From assembly GCA_947168785.1 (NCBI GenBank), contig CAMVNL010000012.1, forward strand, positions 1-14,559: a DNA stretch of 14,559 nucleotides. The letters are read 5' to 3'. Under the pieces are notes generated by a model. The model made no database searches, was not told the origin of the DNA, and saw only the letters and a program-made list of their open reading frames with translations. Shown in pieces: positions 6,683 through 13,130 of this stretch. The DNA is from an uncultured Clostridia bacterium. Lineage in GTDB: Bacteria > Bacillota > Clostridia > Oscillospirales > Acutalibacteraceae. Numbering within the stretch: the first letter of the stretch is position 1; every line of letters starts with the position of its first letter. A program made the translations under genes and the position numbers.

Positions 6683-7717
6683 ATGCAGGAATTATCAGCC
6701 GGAATCGCAGAGCCGCTGCTGGAATGGTTCCGGGAGAACCGCCGTCCCCTGCCCTGGCGGGAGGACCGGGACCCCTACCACGTGTGGGTCAGCGAGATCA
6801 TGCTGCAGCAGACGCGCATTGAGGCGGTGATGCGGTATTATACGGATTTTATGGCCGTGCTGCCGGACGTGAAAAGCCTCAGTGAAATTCCGGAGGAACA
6901 GCTGCTGAAGCTCTGGGAGGGCCTTGGCTATTACAGCCGCGCCCGCAACCTGCAAAAGGCGGCAAAGGCCGTGACGGAGCAGTACGGCGGGGTCTTTCCC
7001 GACACCTACGACGCCATCATCAAGCTGCCGGGCATCGGCGAATACACGGCGGGGGCCATCGCCTCCATCTGCTTCAACGAGAAGACACCGGCGGTGGACG
7101 GCAACGTGCTGCGGGTGCTGGCGCGTCTGACGGGCGATGGGCGGAACGTGCTGGACCCCGCCGTAAAGAAAGACTTCACGGCAGGACTGAAAGAAATCCT
7201 GCCGGACACGCCCGGGGAATTCAACGAGGCGCTGATGGAGCTGGGCGAGCTGGTATGCCTGCCGAACGGCGCGCCGGTGTGCGACCGCTGCCCCCTGCGG
7301 GAGCAATGCGCCGCCCAGCGTGACGGCCTGACGGAGGCGCTGCCCGTGCGGATCAAGAAGACGAAGCGGCGGCAGGAAGAAAAAACCGTCCTCCTGATCG
7401 AGGACGGTGAGGACCGCATCGCCATCGAAAAACGCGATGGGCGGGGGTTATTGTCAGGCATGTACCAGCTGCCCATGATCGACGGATATCAATCCGAAGA
7501 GGAGATCCGTCAAACGGCAAACGATTGGGGGCTTGCGCCGACGGAGATCACGTTTCTTAAAAACGCGAAGCACGTCTTTACCCATATCGACTGGCTCATG
7601 AAAGGGTTTACCGTGAAGACGGACGCGGCGGGCGGCCGCTTCACCTGGGTGACGAGGCAGCAGCTGGCGGAGCAGTATCCGCTGCCCACCGCCTTCAAAC
7701 CGTTTATCACACTCTGA
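6683..7717 (+). CDS. mutY: A/G-specific adenine glycosylase MutY
   Basis: Base-excision repair enzyme that removes adenine mispaired with 8-oxoguanine. The product is 344 residues. Landmarks in order: RPLPWRED (21-28), the catalytic Glu38 in VSEIMLQQTR, the HhH motif LPGIGEYTAGAI (115-126), the catalytic Asp139 in AVDGNVLRVLARL, and four iron-sulfur cluster cysteines (192, 200, 203, 209). The first spacing is C-X7-C rather than the C-X6-C of E. coli MutY. The C-terminal part (about 233-344) is the NUDIX-like 8-oxoG recognition domain, with VFTHIDW matching the F-S/T-H lesion-recognition motif. Start: ATG 6683 sits about 11 nt after GGAAG; an in-frame GTG at 6671 has no ribosome binding site. 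The gene has its own promoter and terminator. Confidence 0.96.
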   Translation: MQELSAGIAEPLLEWFRENRRPLPWREDRDPYHVWVSEIMLQQTRIEAVMRYYTDFMAVLPDVKSLSEIPEEQLLKLWEGLGYYSRARNLQKAAKAVTEQYGGVFPDTYDAIIKLPGIGEYTAGAIASICFNEKTPAVDGNVLRVLARLTGDGRNVLDPAVKKDFTAGLKEILPDTPGEFNEALMELGELVCLPNGAPVCDRCPLREQCAAQRDGLTEALPVRIKKTKRRQEEKTVLLIEDGEDRIAIEKRDGRGLLSGMYQLPMIDGYQSEEEIRQTANDWGLAPTEITFLKNAKHVFTHIDWLMKGFTVKTDAAGGRFTWVTRQQLAEQYPLPTAFKPFITL

Positions 7718-7743
7718 CGGCGGGCAACCGCCGTTCTTTTTTT
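7717..7743 (+). terminator. Terminator of mutY
   Basis: Perfect 7-bp stem ACGGCGG (7717-7723) with CCGCCGT (7728-7734), a GCAA tetraloop and a T-rich tail to 7743. The hairpin starts on the last base of the mutY stop codon. It has no T-run in the other direction, so it should not end the convergent ABC operon. Confidence 0.9.
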
Positions 7744-7744
7744 G

Positions 7745-8518
7745 TCAATTGCCGCATTCGATGCTGATGGCGTTGAACATGGCGAGGATATCCTTCGTAT
7801 CAGTGTTCTGCTTCTCCGCCCCGGCCTTATCCATCACGATCTGACCCTTATCCATCATAATCAGGCGGCTGCCGTATTCGCAGGCATAGCGCAGGTTGTG
7901 GGTCACCATCACCGTGGTGAGGCCCATCTCCTTCACCCGCCGGTCGGTGATCTCCATGATAATGTCGGCGGTTTTGGGGTCCAGCGCCGCGGTGTGCTCG
8001 TCAAGGATCAGAAAGTCGATGGGGTTCATGGTGGCCATGATCAGCGCCGCAGCCTGCCGCTGCCCGCCGGAGAGCGAACCGACACGCACGTGGAGCTTAT
8101 CCTCCAGACCGAGGCCGATAGTGGCCAGCTGCTCTTTATAGAAGTCGGCGCGCTTTTTGTTGACCGCGCCGCCGAGGCCGCAGTGCCTGTTTTTATTGTC
8201 GGCCAAAGACATATTTTCCAGCAATGTCAAATCCTTGCAGGTGCCCATGGCGGGATCCTGATAGACCCGGCCGAAATTGCGGTAGCGCTTGTATTCCTTT
8301 TTGCCGGTGATGTCCTCGCCGTTGACGGTCACGCTGCCCCGCTGGATGGGGATGCTGCCGCAGATGATGTTGAGGAGGGACGTTTTGCCGGAGCCGTTGG
8401 AGCCGACGATGCTGAGGAATTCGCCGTCCGGCACCGTGAGGGAGAACCCGTCGAACAGGCACATTTCGGTGATGAGGCCGGGATTGTAGATCTTTTTGAT
8501 ATCCTTCAGCTCAAGCAT
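7745..8518 (-). CDS. trpZ: Tryptophan ABC importer, ATP-binding protein
   Basis: Cytoplasmic ATPase of a binding-protein-dependent importer, 257 residues. All nucleotide-binding motifs are intact: Walker A GSNGSGKTS (39-47), Q-loop Gln87 in RVYQDP, signature LSGGQRQ (149-155), Walker B FLILDE (169-174), D-loop ALD (178-180) and the switch His207 in MVTHN. It is the last gene of a three-gene operon and its ATG overlaps the permease stop by 8 nt, so translation is coupled. Substrate assignment as tryptophan rests on the T-box leader of the operon, whose specifier codon is UGG, and on the gene order SBP-permease-ATPase of the TrpXYZ type; the ATPase sequence alone would not tell. No U-tract terminator was found downstream on this strand. 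Confidence 0.88.
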   Translation of the reverse strand: MLELKDIKKIYNPGLITEMCLFDGFSLTVPDGEFLSIVGSNGSGKTSLLNIICGSIPIQRGSVTVNGEDITGKKEYKRYRNFGRVYQDPAMGTCKDLTLLENMSLADNKNRHCGLGGAVNKKRADFYKEQLATIGLGLEDKLHVRVGSLSGGQRQAAALIMATMNPIDFLILDEHTAALDPKTADIIMEITDRRVKEMGLTTVMVTHNLRYACEYGSRLIMMDKGQIVMDKAGAEKQNTDTKDILAMFNAISIECGN

Positions 8519-9398
8519 TTTCGTGCGCCCCCTTTCTGACGTTGCCGACGACGAGGATCACCAGGAACAGCACCGCCGTGACCAGCTTCAGCAGGTTGGT
8601 GGGAAGGCCGAGATTGATGGCCAGCTGGATGCAGGCCTTATAGATGACGCTGCCCACCAGCGCGCAGGTGGTGCCCTTGATAAAGCTCAGCTTTTTGAAG
8701 AGCGTGGTGCCGATGATGACGGCGGCAAGGCCGAAGACCATCTGGCCGGTGCCCATGGTGGCGGCGAAAGCACGCTGTTCCTGACACACCAGGCAGCCGG
8801 AGAGGGCCACCAGCGTATCGGCAATGACAAGTCCGAGGATCTTCATGGAGCCCTTATCCTTCGCCAGCGTGGTGACAAAGGTGCCGTTGCTGCCCGTGGC
8901 GCGCAGCAGCAGGCCGCTTTTCGTTCTAAAATACAGGTCGATCACGATCTTGGCGATCACGGCGATGATCACCGCCACGATCAGCTTTTTGACCGCCAGC
9001 GGCGCGCCGCCCGTCAGCTTTTCCGTCAGGGACGAGGTAAAGACCGTGTCGATCTCCCTCGGGACCGCCAGATTGGAACCGGCGATCTGCAGGTTGACGG
9101 AAAACAGCGCCGTCATGGTGATGATGCCCGCCAGCAGGTCGCGGATCCTGAATCGGACGTGGATCAGGCCGGTGATCAGCCCCGCCAGCGCCCCCGCCGC
9201 CATGGCGATGGGGATCGTGGCGTAGCAGTTGACGCCCCGGTTCAGCAGGACGGCCGTGACGGCAGCCCCCAGCGGGAAGCTGCCGTCCACCGTCAGGTCG
9301 GGGAAATCCAGTATTTTATAGGTGATGAAGATGCCGTAGGCCAGCAGGGCATAAAGCAGGCCCTGGGTCAGCACGCTGATGGTAAGGTCAAGGAACAT
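8511..9398 (-). CDS. trpY: Tryptophan ABC importer, permease
   Basis: A 295-residue integral membrane protein of the BPD_transp_2 (LivH/RbsC-like) permease class, with about eight to nine hydrophobic helices. The N-terminal stretch ILDFPDLTVDGSFPLGAAV (29-47) is typical of permeases paired with ABC_sub_bind-type lipoproteins. It forms the channel of the importer encoded with the flanking lipoprotein and ATPase genes. GGAG lies 8 nt before the ATG. A 64-nt gap separates it from the upstream lipoprotein gene; the gap holds only a short GCGG/CCGC inverted repeat and no good promoter, so it is read from the T-box promoter. The class is firm; tryptophan specificity is inferred from the T-box. Confidence 0.9.
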   Translation of the reverse strand: MFLDLTISVLTQGLLYALLAYGIFITYKILDFPDLTVDGSFPLGAAVTAVLLNRGVNCYATIPIAMAAGALAGLITGLIHVRFRIRDLLAGIITMTALFSVNLQIAGSNLAVPREIDTVFTSSLTEKLTGGAPLAVKKLIVAVIIAVIAKIVIDLYFRTKSGLLLRATGSNGTFVTTLAKDKGSMKILGLVIADTLVALSGCLVCQEQRAFAATMGTGQMVFGLAAVIIGTTLFKKLSFIKGTTCALVGSVIYKACIQLAINLGLPTNLLKLVTAVLFLVILVVGNVRKGAHENA

Positions 9399-9462
9399 AA
9401 CGTTTCTCCGTTCGCGGGGGTAGGATCAGATTGTTTGGCTGCGGATGAATGACCGCTTGTGA

Positions 9463-10503
9463 TTATTCGGCGTTCGCCACGTCGATACCCTTGGCGGCGA
9501 CGTCGTCCGGCACGGTGATATTCAGCGCGTTCAAAGCCTCAAAGTTGAAATACTGGGCGAACTCGCTGATGGTCTCGAAGGGGATCTCTTCGCAGGTGGC
9601 TTCGCCCTTGAGAACCTTGGCGGCCATCTGGCCGGTGGTGACGCCCAGCGCGAAATAGTCGATGCCCGCGCAGGCCACGCAGCCGTTTTTGACCTGTTCG
9701 ATCTCGGAGCCGTAGACCGGGATGCCTGCCTCGTCCGTCTTCTCCAGAATGGAGCTGAGCACGTCCACCACGTTGTTGTCCGTCAGGTTGCTGAAGCAAT
9801 CCACCTCTTTGGCGATGAGCGCGTCCACCGCCAGCGGGATCTCCTCCTTGGAGCTGACGCCCGTCGCCTCGATGGTAAAGCCGTATTCCGGCGCCATGGC
9901 CTTGTAATCCTCAATGGTGGAAACGGAGTTCAGCTCGCTGAGGGTGTAGACGATGCCGATGGATTCAGCCTCGGGCTGGAGAGCGCGGATCAGCTGGAGC
10001 TGGGCTTCCACGGGGAGCTTATCGGAGGTGCCGGTCACGTTGCCCTCGGTGAGGTTCACCGCGGCGGGGTCGCTGACGGCGCAGAAGATCACGGGGATAT
10101 CCTTTTCCTCGGCGGCGGCGAAGCAGGCCATGGCGGAGGGAGTGGCGATGCCGCACATCAGATTCACGTTCTTTGCGGAGAAGTTGGCGGCGATCTGCTG
10201 ATCCAGCGCGTCGTCAGCGCCGGCGTTTTCATAGCTGATCTCGAAGTCGGTCCCTTCCGTCAGCCCAGCCTGCTTCAGGCCTTCGATAAAGCCCTCGCGG
10301 CAGTTATCAAGGGAGGGGTGCTGCGCGTATTGCAGAACGCCGATGGTGGCTTTGCTTGCCAGAACGCCGTCGGTGGGGGTGCTGCCGTCGGTGGCGGCGG
10401 GCGTCGTTTTGCCGCCGCAGGAGGCAAGGGTGAAGATGAGCGCAAGGCTCAGAAGGACGCCGATGACGGCGAGGAGTTTGCTGCTGTGCTTCATGGTTTT
10501 CAT
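9463..10503 (-). CDS. trpX: Tryptophan ABC importer, substrate-binding lipoprotein
   Basis: Extracytoplasmic lipoprotein of the ABC_sub_bind (Pfam PF04392) family, 346 residues. The N-terminus is a type II signal peptide: basic MKTMKHSSK, a hydrophobic core and the lipobox LASC with the lipidated Cys at residue 29, followed by a Thr/Pro/Gly-rich linker (30-48). The mature part shows the two-lobe periplasmic-binding-protein pattern, starting IGVLQYAQHPSLDNCREGF and including VIFCAVSDPAAVNL in the first lobe and NVVDVLSSILEKTDEAGIPV in the second. The start at 10503 was chosen because AAAGGA lies 9 nt upstream; the open frame continues to 10626 but that part runs into the T-box terminator region. 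First gene of the operon, directly behind the Trp T-box. The family is firm; tryptophan binding is inferred. Confidence 0.9.
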   Translation of the reverse strand: MKTMKHSSKLLAVIGVLLSLALIFTLASCGGKTTPAATDGSTPTDGVLASKATIGVLQYAQHPSLDNCREGFIEGLKQAGLTEGTDFEISYENAGADDALDQQIAANFSAKNVNLMCGIATPSAMACFAAAEEKDIPVIFCAVSDPAAVNLTEGNVTGTSDKLPVEAQLQLIRALQPEAESIGIVYTLSELNSVSTIEDYKAMAPEYGFTIEATGVSSKEEIPLAVDALIAKEVDCFSNLTDNNVVDVLSSILEKTDEAGIPVYGSEIEQVKNGCVACAGIDYFALGVTTGQMAAKVLKGEATCEEIPFETISEFAQYFNFEALNALNITVPDDVAAKGIDVANAE

Positions 10504-10521
10504 GGTGTTCTTTCCTTTCAA

Positions 10522-10540
10522 GATAAAAATGATTTTTATC
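10522..10540. repeat. Short AT-rich inverted repeat in the trpX leader
   Basis: GATAAAAA (10522-10529) and TTTTTATC (10533-10540) form a perfect 8-bp dyad with a 3-nt centre, between the T-box terminator and the trpX ribosome binding site. It could be a weak RNA hairpin or a protein operator; nothing else identifies it. Confidence 0.5.
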
Positions 10541-10570
10541 AAGAACCTTTGAGGTTGCAGGCGGCGGACA

Positions 10571-10603
10571 AAAGAAAAACCTGCCCTATGCACATAGGAC
10601 AGG
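10571..10603 (-). terminator. T-box-controlled terminator
   Basis: On the minus strand, stem CCTGTCCTATG pairs with CATAGGGCAGG (plus-strand arms 10593-10603 and 10580-10590) over 11 bp with one G-U pair and a 2-nt top, followed by TTTTTCTTT. It is the alternative fold to the T-box antiterminator. Confidence 0.92.
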
Positions 10604-10845
10604 AGAAAACTCTTCTGCGGTACCACCTAATTTTATTCTTACCCCGGGAGTAAGAATACCCTCTGCTCGCGTACCAACATACGCGATCCGCTGTAACGGG
10701 CGGGCCCGTCTCCCCTACTGACTGACGCGTTCGGTTTGCCCTCACAAGTCCATTCACCGGAATTCACTTTACCGCACTCGCACCACACGCGGCTCTCTGA
10801 AAAGCTACCGACCGGCTACTACTCTTGCTCTTCGGTTCTCAATAT
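10571..10845 (-). promoter_or_regulatory. T-box leader with Trp (UGG) specifier
   Basis: On the minus strand the leader carries Stem I with the CAGAGAG block and a distal GGTGCGAGTG loop. The specifier-loop pattern GAA-UGG-A is followed by CTTGTGAG, which puts the specifier codon UGG at 10750-10752, calling for tRNA-Trp. Next come a small stem (CGCGTA/TACGCG, 10668-10685) and Stem III as a perfect 9-bp hairpin (10634-10658). The T-box sequence AGGTGGTACCGC (10617-10628) is followed by the competing terminator. Uncharged tRNA-Trp should stabilise the antiterminator and allow transcription of the importer genes. The stretch 10504-10989, which has no gene, holds this leader, its promoter, the trpX ribosome binding site and the DUF2804 promoter. 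Confidence 0.95.
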
Positions 10846-10851
10846 GGTTGT

Positions 10852-10880
10852 ATCTTAGCACCGGAAAAGAAGTTTGTCAA
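10852..10880 (-). promoter_or_regulatory. Promoter of the trp importer operon
   Basis: On the minus strand TTGACA (10875-10880), 17-nt spacer, TAAGAT (10852-10857). The predicted start near 10845 is just before Stem I of the T-box leader. Confidence 0.85.
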
Positions 10881-10931
10881 GCGTTTTTTTGAAATTTTGT
10901 CTGTTTTTGAAATCATGGGCCGGGAAACATA

Positions 10932-10960
10932 TTGCGCGATCCGTTTTTTTATGCTATGAT
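10932..10960 (+). promoter_or_regulatory. Extended -10 promoter of the DUF2804 gene
   Basis: TTGCGC (10932-10937), 17-nt spacer, TATGAT (10955-10960) with TG one base upstream (extended -10). The start would be near 10967, leaving a leader of about 23 nt that contains the AGGGGGA ribosome binding site. Confidence 0.7.
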
Positions 10961-10989
10961 GATAAAAAACAACACAGGGGGAATATTTT

Positions 10990-12048
10990 ATGGACTTCAA
11001 CGCGTTTCTTTCCGAAAAGAGAAAGGCCGTCGCCACGCCCGACAACGTGATCGACGCGCTGGGCAACTGCCATTTCGGCACCTTTGACAAGGAATTCGTC
11101 AACATGGATTTTCTGAAGGTCAACAAGCCCTCGGCGCTGCCCAACTTCCTGAACAAGTCGCGGCTGACGCTGTGGGAGGCGACAGAGATCAACATGGGCG
11201 ATATCGTGCTGCTGACCGCCGTCTGCGACATGGCGCTGTTCGGCACGGCCCTGACGGTGCTTTACGACCGGCGCACCAAAAAATGCACCTGCTGGCAGGA
11301 GATGCTCTTCCCCGCCTCCAAGGCGGAGATCTCCAAGAACCTGATCAACGGGGCGGAGACCGTCTCTCACGGCAAAAAGGTCAAGCTGAGATACGTCAAC
11401 AACTTCCAGCGGGGAGAGGCCATCGTCAACGGCCACGCCGAAAACAAGACAGACACGGTGGATTACCGGGTGAAGCTGACCCGCGTTTCGCTGCCCAGCA
11501 TCGTCAACATTCCCTTTGACGCCAACCGCCCGCTTTACAGCCAGAAGGACCTGTTCAAGGTGGAGGGCTATATCGACTTCAACGGCGAGCGCTTCTATGC
11601 GGACGAGAACTCCGCCGCCATCATCGACGACCACAGAGGGTATTATCCCCGCAGATCCCACTACGACTGGGTCACCACCCTTGGCAGAAAAGAGATCGAC
11701 GGGAAGATGCAGTATTTCGGCTTCAACCTGACCCGCAACCAGTCCATCAATCAGGACGACTTCAACGAGAACCTGATCTGGTTTGAGGGCAAGACCACCC
11801 TGCTCACCCCCGTGGTGTTCAAGCACGAGACGGATACCCTGTGGCACGTGGTGGATACCCACGGCATGGTAGACCTGAAATTCGATATCGGCGACGAGTT
11901 CCTGATGAAGCTCACCACCGGCATTATCAACATCGACTATCACATCACCTTCGGCGAGCTTTCCGGCTACGTCTGCGACCCCGAAGGCAACAAATACACC
12001 CTTGACGGGATGGTGGGCATCGGCGAGGATAAGTCGCTGCTGTTCTGA
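10990..12048 (+). CDS. DUF2804 family protein
   Basis: A 352-residue soluble protein with no signal peptide or membrane helix. The C-terminal two thirds match the pattern of DUF2804: DDHRGYYPRRSHYDWVTTLG (213-232), with the conserved Asp, GYYPR and aromatic/Trp positions, then FGFNLTRN (243-250) and NENLIWFEGK (259-268). The many alternating beta-type stretches fit a calycin-like barrel, as proposed for related CrtC/AttH-type families; that fold is an inference. The family has no established enzyme activity that I can name. The start at 10990 follows AGGGGGA 7 nt upstream. The gene has its own promoter and terminator, is divergent from the trp importer T-box and convergent with the SH3-domain gene, so neighbours give no functional hint. 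Confidence 0.82.
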   Translation: MDFNAFLSEKRKAVATPDNVIDALGNCHFGTFDKEFVNMDFLKVNKPSALPNFLNKSRLTLWEATEINMGDIVLLTAVCDMALFGTALTVLYDRRTKKCTCWQEMLFPASKAEISKNLINGAETVSHGKKVKLRYVNNFQRGEAIVNGHAENKTDTVDYRVKLTRVSLPSIVNIPFDANRPLYSQKDLFKVEGYIDFNGERFYADENSAAIIDDHRGYYPRRSHYDWVTTLGRKEIDGKMQYFGFNLTRNQSINQDDFNENLIWFEGKTTLLTPVVFKHETDTLWHVVDTHGMVDLKFDIGDEFLMKLTTGIINIDYHITFGELSGYVCDPEGNKYTLDGMVGIGEDKSLLF

Positions 12049-12081
12049 TTGCGCTGAAACAAACAAAACAACGACGCATAA

Positions 12082-12120
12082 AAAACTGCCGCGGATCAAA
12101 AACAGATCTGCGGCAGTTTT
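12082..12120. terminator. Bidirectional terminator between the DUF2804 and SH3-domain genes
   Basis: A 16-bp stem, AAAACTGCCGCGGATC (12082-12097) with GATCTGCGGCAGTTTT (12105-12120), has one G-U pair and a 7-nt loop. T-rich tails occur on both strands (TTTTGTTTTG on plus, TTTTTTATG on minus). It ends both convergent transcripts. Confidence 0.92.
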
Positions 12121-12146
12121 GTTTTGTCGGATGATGAAGCCTGTGA

Positions 12147-13010
12147 TCAGGTCACGGGCTCGGTGTAATGCAGGGCGACCCAGCCCACGTAACCGTCGTA
12201 GGAGACCTTGCCCCACCACTCAAGGGTATCGTCTTCCGCTTCGGTATCGTGATAGACCTCAAGGATGGTGATCTCTTCGTCCCTGTCGATCTGCGTCAGG
12301 GCTTCGGAATCCACGTCGTGATCCTCACGGACGCGCACGAACTCGTCGGCGGTAACGACGTATTTGCCGGTCTCATACTTCTCGCCGGTGGCGCTCTTGG
12401 TGGTGGTTTCGCCCGCCGCCGTGGTGGTGACGGCGCCGGCGATACCGGATTCGCCCTCGGCTGTGGTGCCCTCGGCAGTGCCGGTGGCCTTGGTCAGATA
12501 GGACATGGCGACCCAGGCGGTCCAGCCCTTATAATCGGTTTTGCCCCAGAACTTCTCTTCGGTGGTGGCGGCGTTTTCGTCAATGAACACTTCGCTGATG
12601 GTCAGCTTGGTGCCGGAGGGAACGCTCATGATGTGCTTGGCGTCGGTGGAGTGGTCCTCTCTCAGGCGAAGGCTGCCCTCGGCGGAGACGATGTAATCGC
12701 CCACGGGATAGAGTTCCGCTTCCGTCGTGACGGCCTCGGCAGTGGTGACGACCGCGTCGCTGGCGGTTGCGATATTGCCGCTGTTGGCGGGCTTGTCGGC
12801 GTTCTTTTTCTTCATGGCCACGAACACGCCCAGCAGCACCACGAAGACCAGCAGCACGGCGACGAGAATGCCGATCAGCGTTTTGACGGATTTATCGGAG
12901 CCCTTTTTGGAGCCGCCGTCGTCGTAATTGCCGTCGTCATATTCCGCGGGGGCCTGCTCGGAGCCCTCTGCGTATTCTTCGTAGGGATAGTATTTTACTT
13001 TATCGTCCAT
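12147..13010 (-). CDS. Membrane protein with two extracellular SH3-like domains
   Basis: A 287-residue protein. The N-terminal 40 residues are acidic and rich in Tyr, Asp and Gly (cytoplasmic), followed by one transmembrane helix (about 43-66) and a basic KKKN stop. Outside lie a Thr/Ala-rich linker (75-100), a first bacterial SH3-type domain (about 104-172), a second Thr/Ala/Gly-rich linker (173-212) and a second SH3-type domain (about 215-284). The two domains are clear repeats: both have the V-T/S-A-x(2)-x-R-REDH pattern near the start and WGK near the end followed by GWVA. SH3b domains usually bind peptidoglycan or cell-wall peptides, so a wall-sensing or wall-tethering role is likely; no catalytic domain is present. 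The start at 13010 follows AAGGAG 8 nt upstream. A frame extension to 13088 lies within the promoter region. Confidence 0.87.
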   Translation of the reverse strand: MDDKVKYYPYEEYAEGSEQAPAEYDDGNYDDGGSKKGSDKSVKTLIGILVAVLLVFVVLLGVFVAMKKKNADKPANSGNIATASDAVVTTAEAVTTEAELYPVGDYIVSAEGSLRLREDHSTDAKHIMSVPSGTKLTISEVFIDENAATTEEKFWGKTDYKGWTAWVAMSYLTKATGTAEGTTAEGESGIAGAVTTTAAGETTTKSATGEKYETGKYVVTADEFVRVREDHDVDSEALTQIDRDEEITILEVYHDTEAEDDTLEWWGKVSYDGYVGWVALHYTEPVT

Positions 13011-13055
13011 TTTTGTTTCTCCTTTTTGGTTGTACTCTTTCTCAAAGATACAGCA

Positions 13056-13084
13056 ATTATAACAAAAACAACTGCGCTTTGCAA
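13056..13084 (-). promoter_or_regulatory. Promoter of the SH3-domain gene
   Basis: On the minus strand TTGCAA (13079-13084), 17-nt spacer, perfect TATAAT (13056-13061). It starts transcription downstream of the GH92 gene, so the SH3-domain gene need not be part of a GH92 operon. Confidence 0.75.
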
Positions 13085-13109
13085 GCAATATTTACAAAAA
13101 ACCAAAATG

Positions 13110-13123
13110 TTACAATATTGTAA
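13110..13123. repeat. Perfect 14-bp palindrome upstream of the SH3-gene promoter
   Basis: TTACAATATTGTAA reads the same on both strands. It lies 26 bp upstream of the -35 box of the SH3-domain gene and 8 bp past the GH92 stop codon. As an RNA hairpin it would be weak and it lacks a T-run directly after it, so a protein operator is more likely than a terminator. Confidence 0.6.
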
Positions 13124-13130
13124 ATAAGAC

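Noticed and set aside
8496..9452. 318-residue open frame antisense to the permease
   Set aside because: The product is Asp/Gln/His/Arg-rich low complexity; the other strand encodes a clear multi-helix permease.
10954..12219. 421-residue open frame antisense to the DUF2804 gene
   Set aside because: It runs through the bidirectional terminator and the DUF2804 promoter, and the sense frame has a strong start and family motifs.
12168..13127. 319-residue glycine-rich open frame antisense to the SH3-domain gene
   Set aside because: It is a mirror of the Thr/Ala-rich linkers and SH3 domains, and has no ribosome binding site or recognisable domain.
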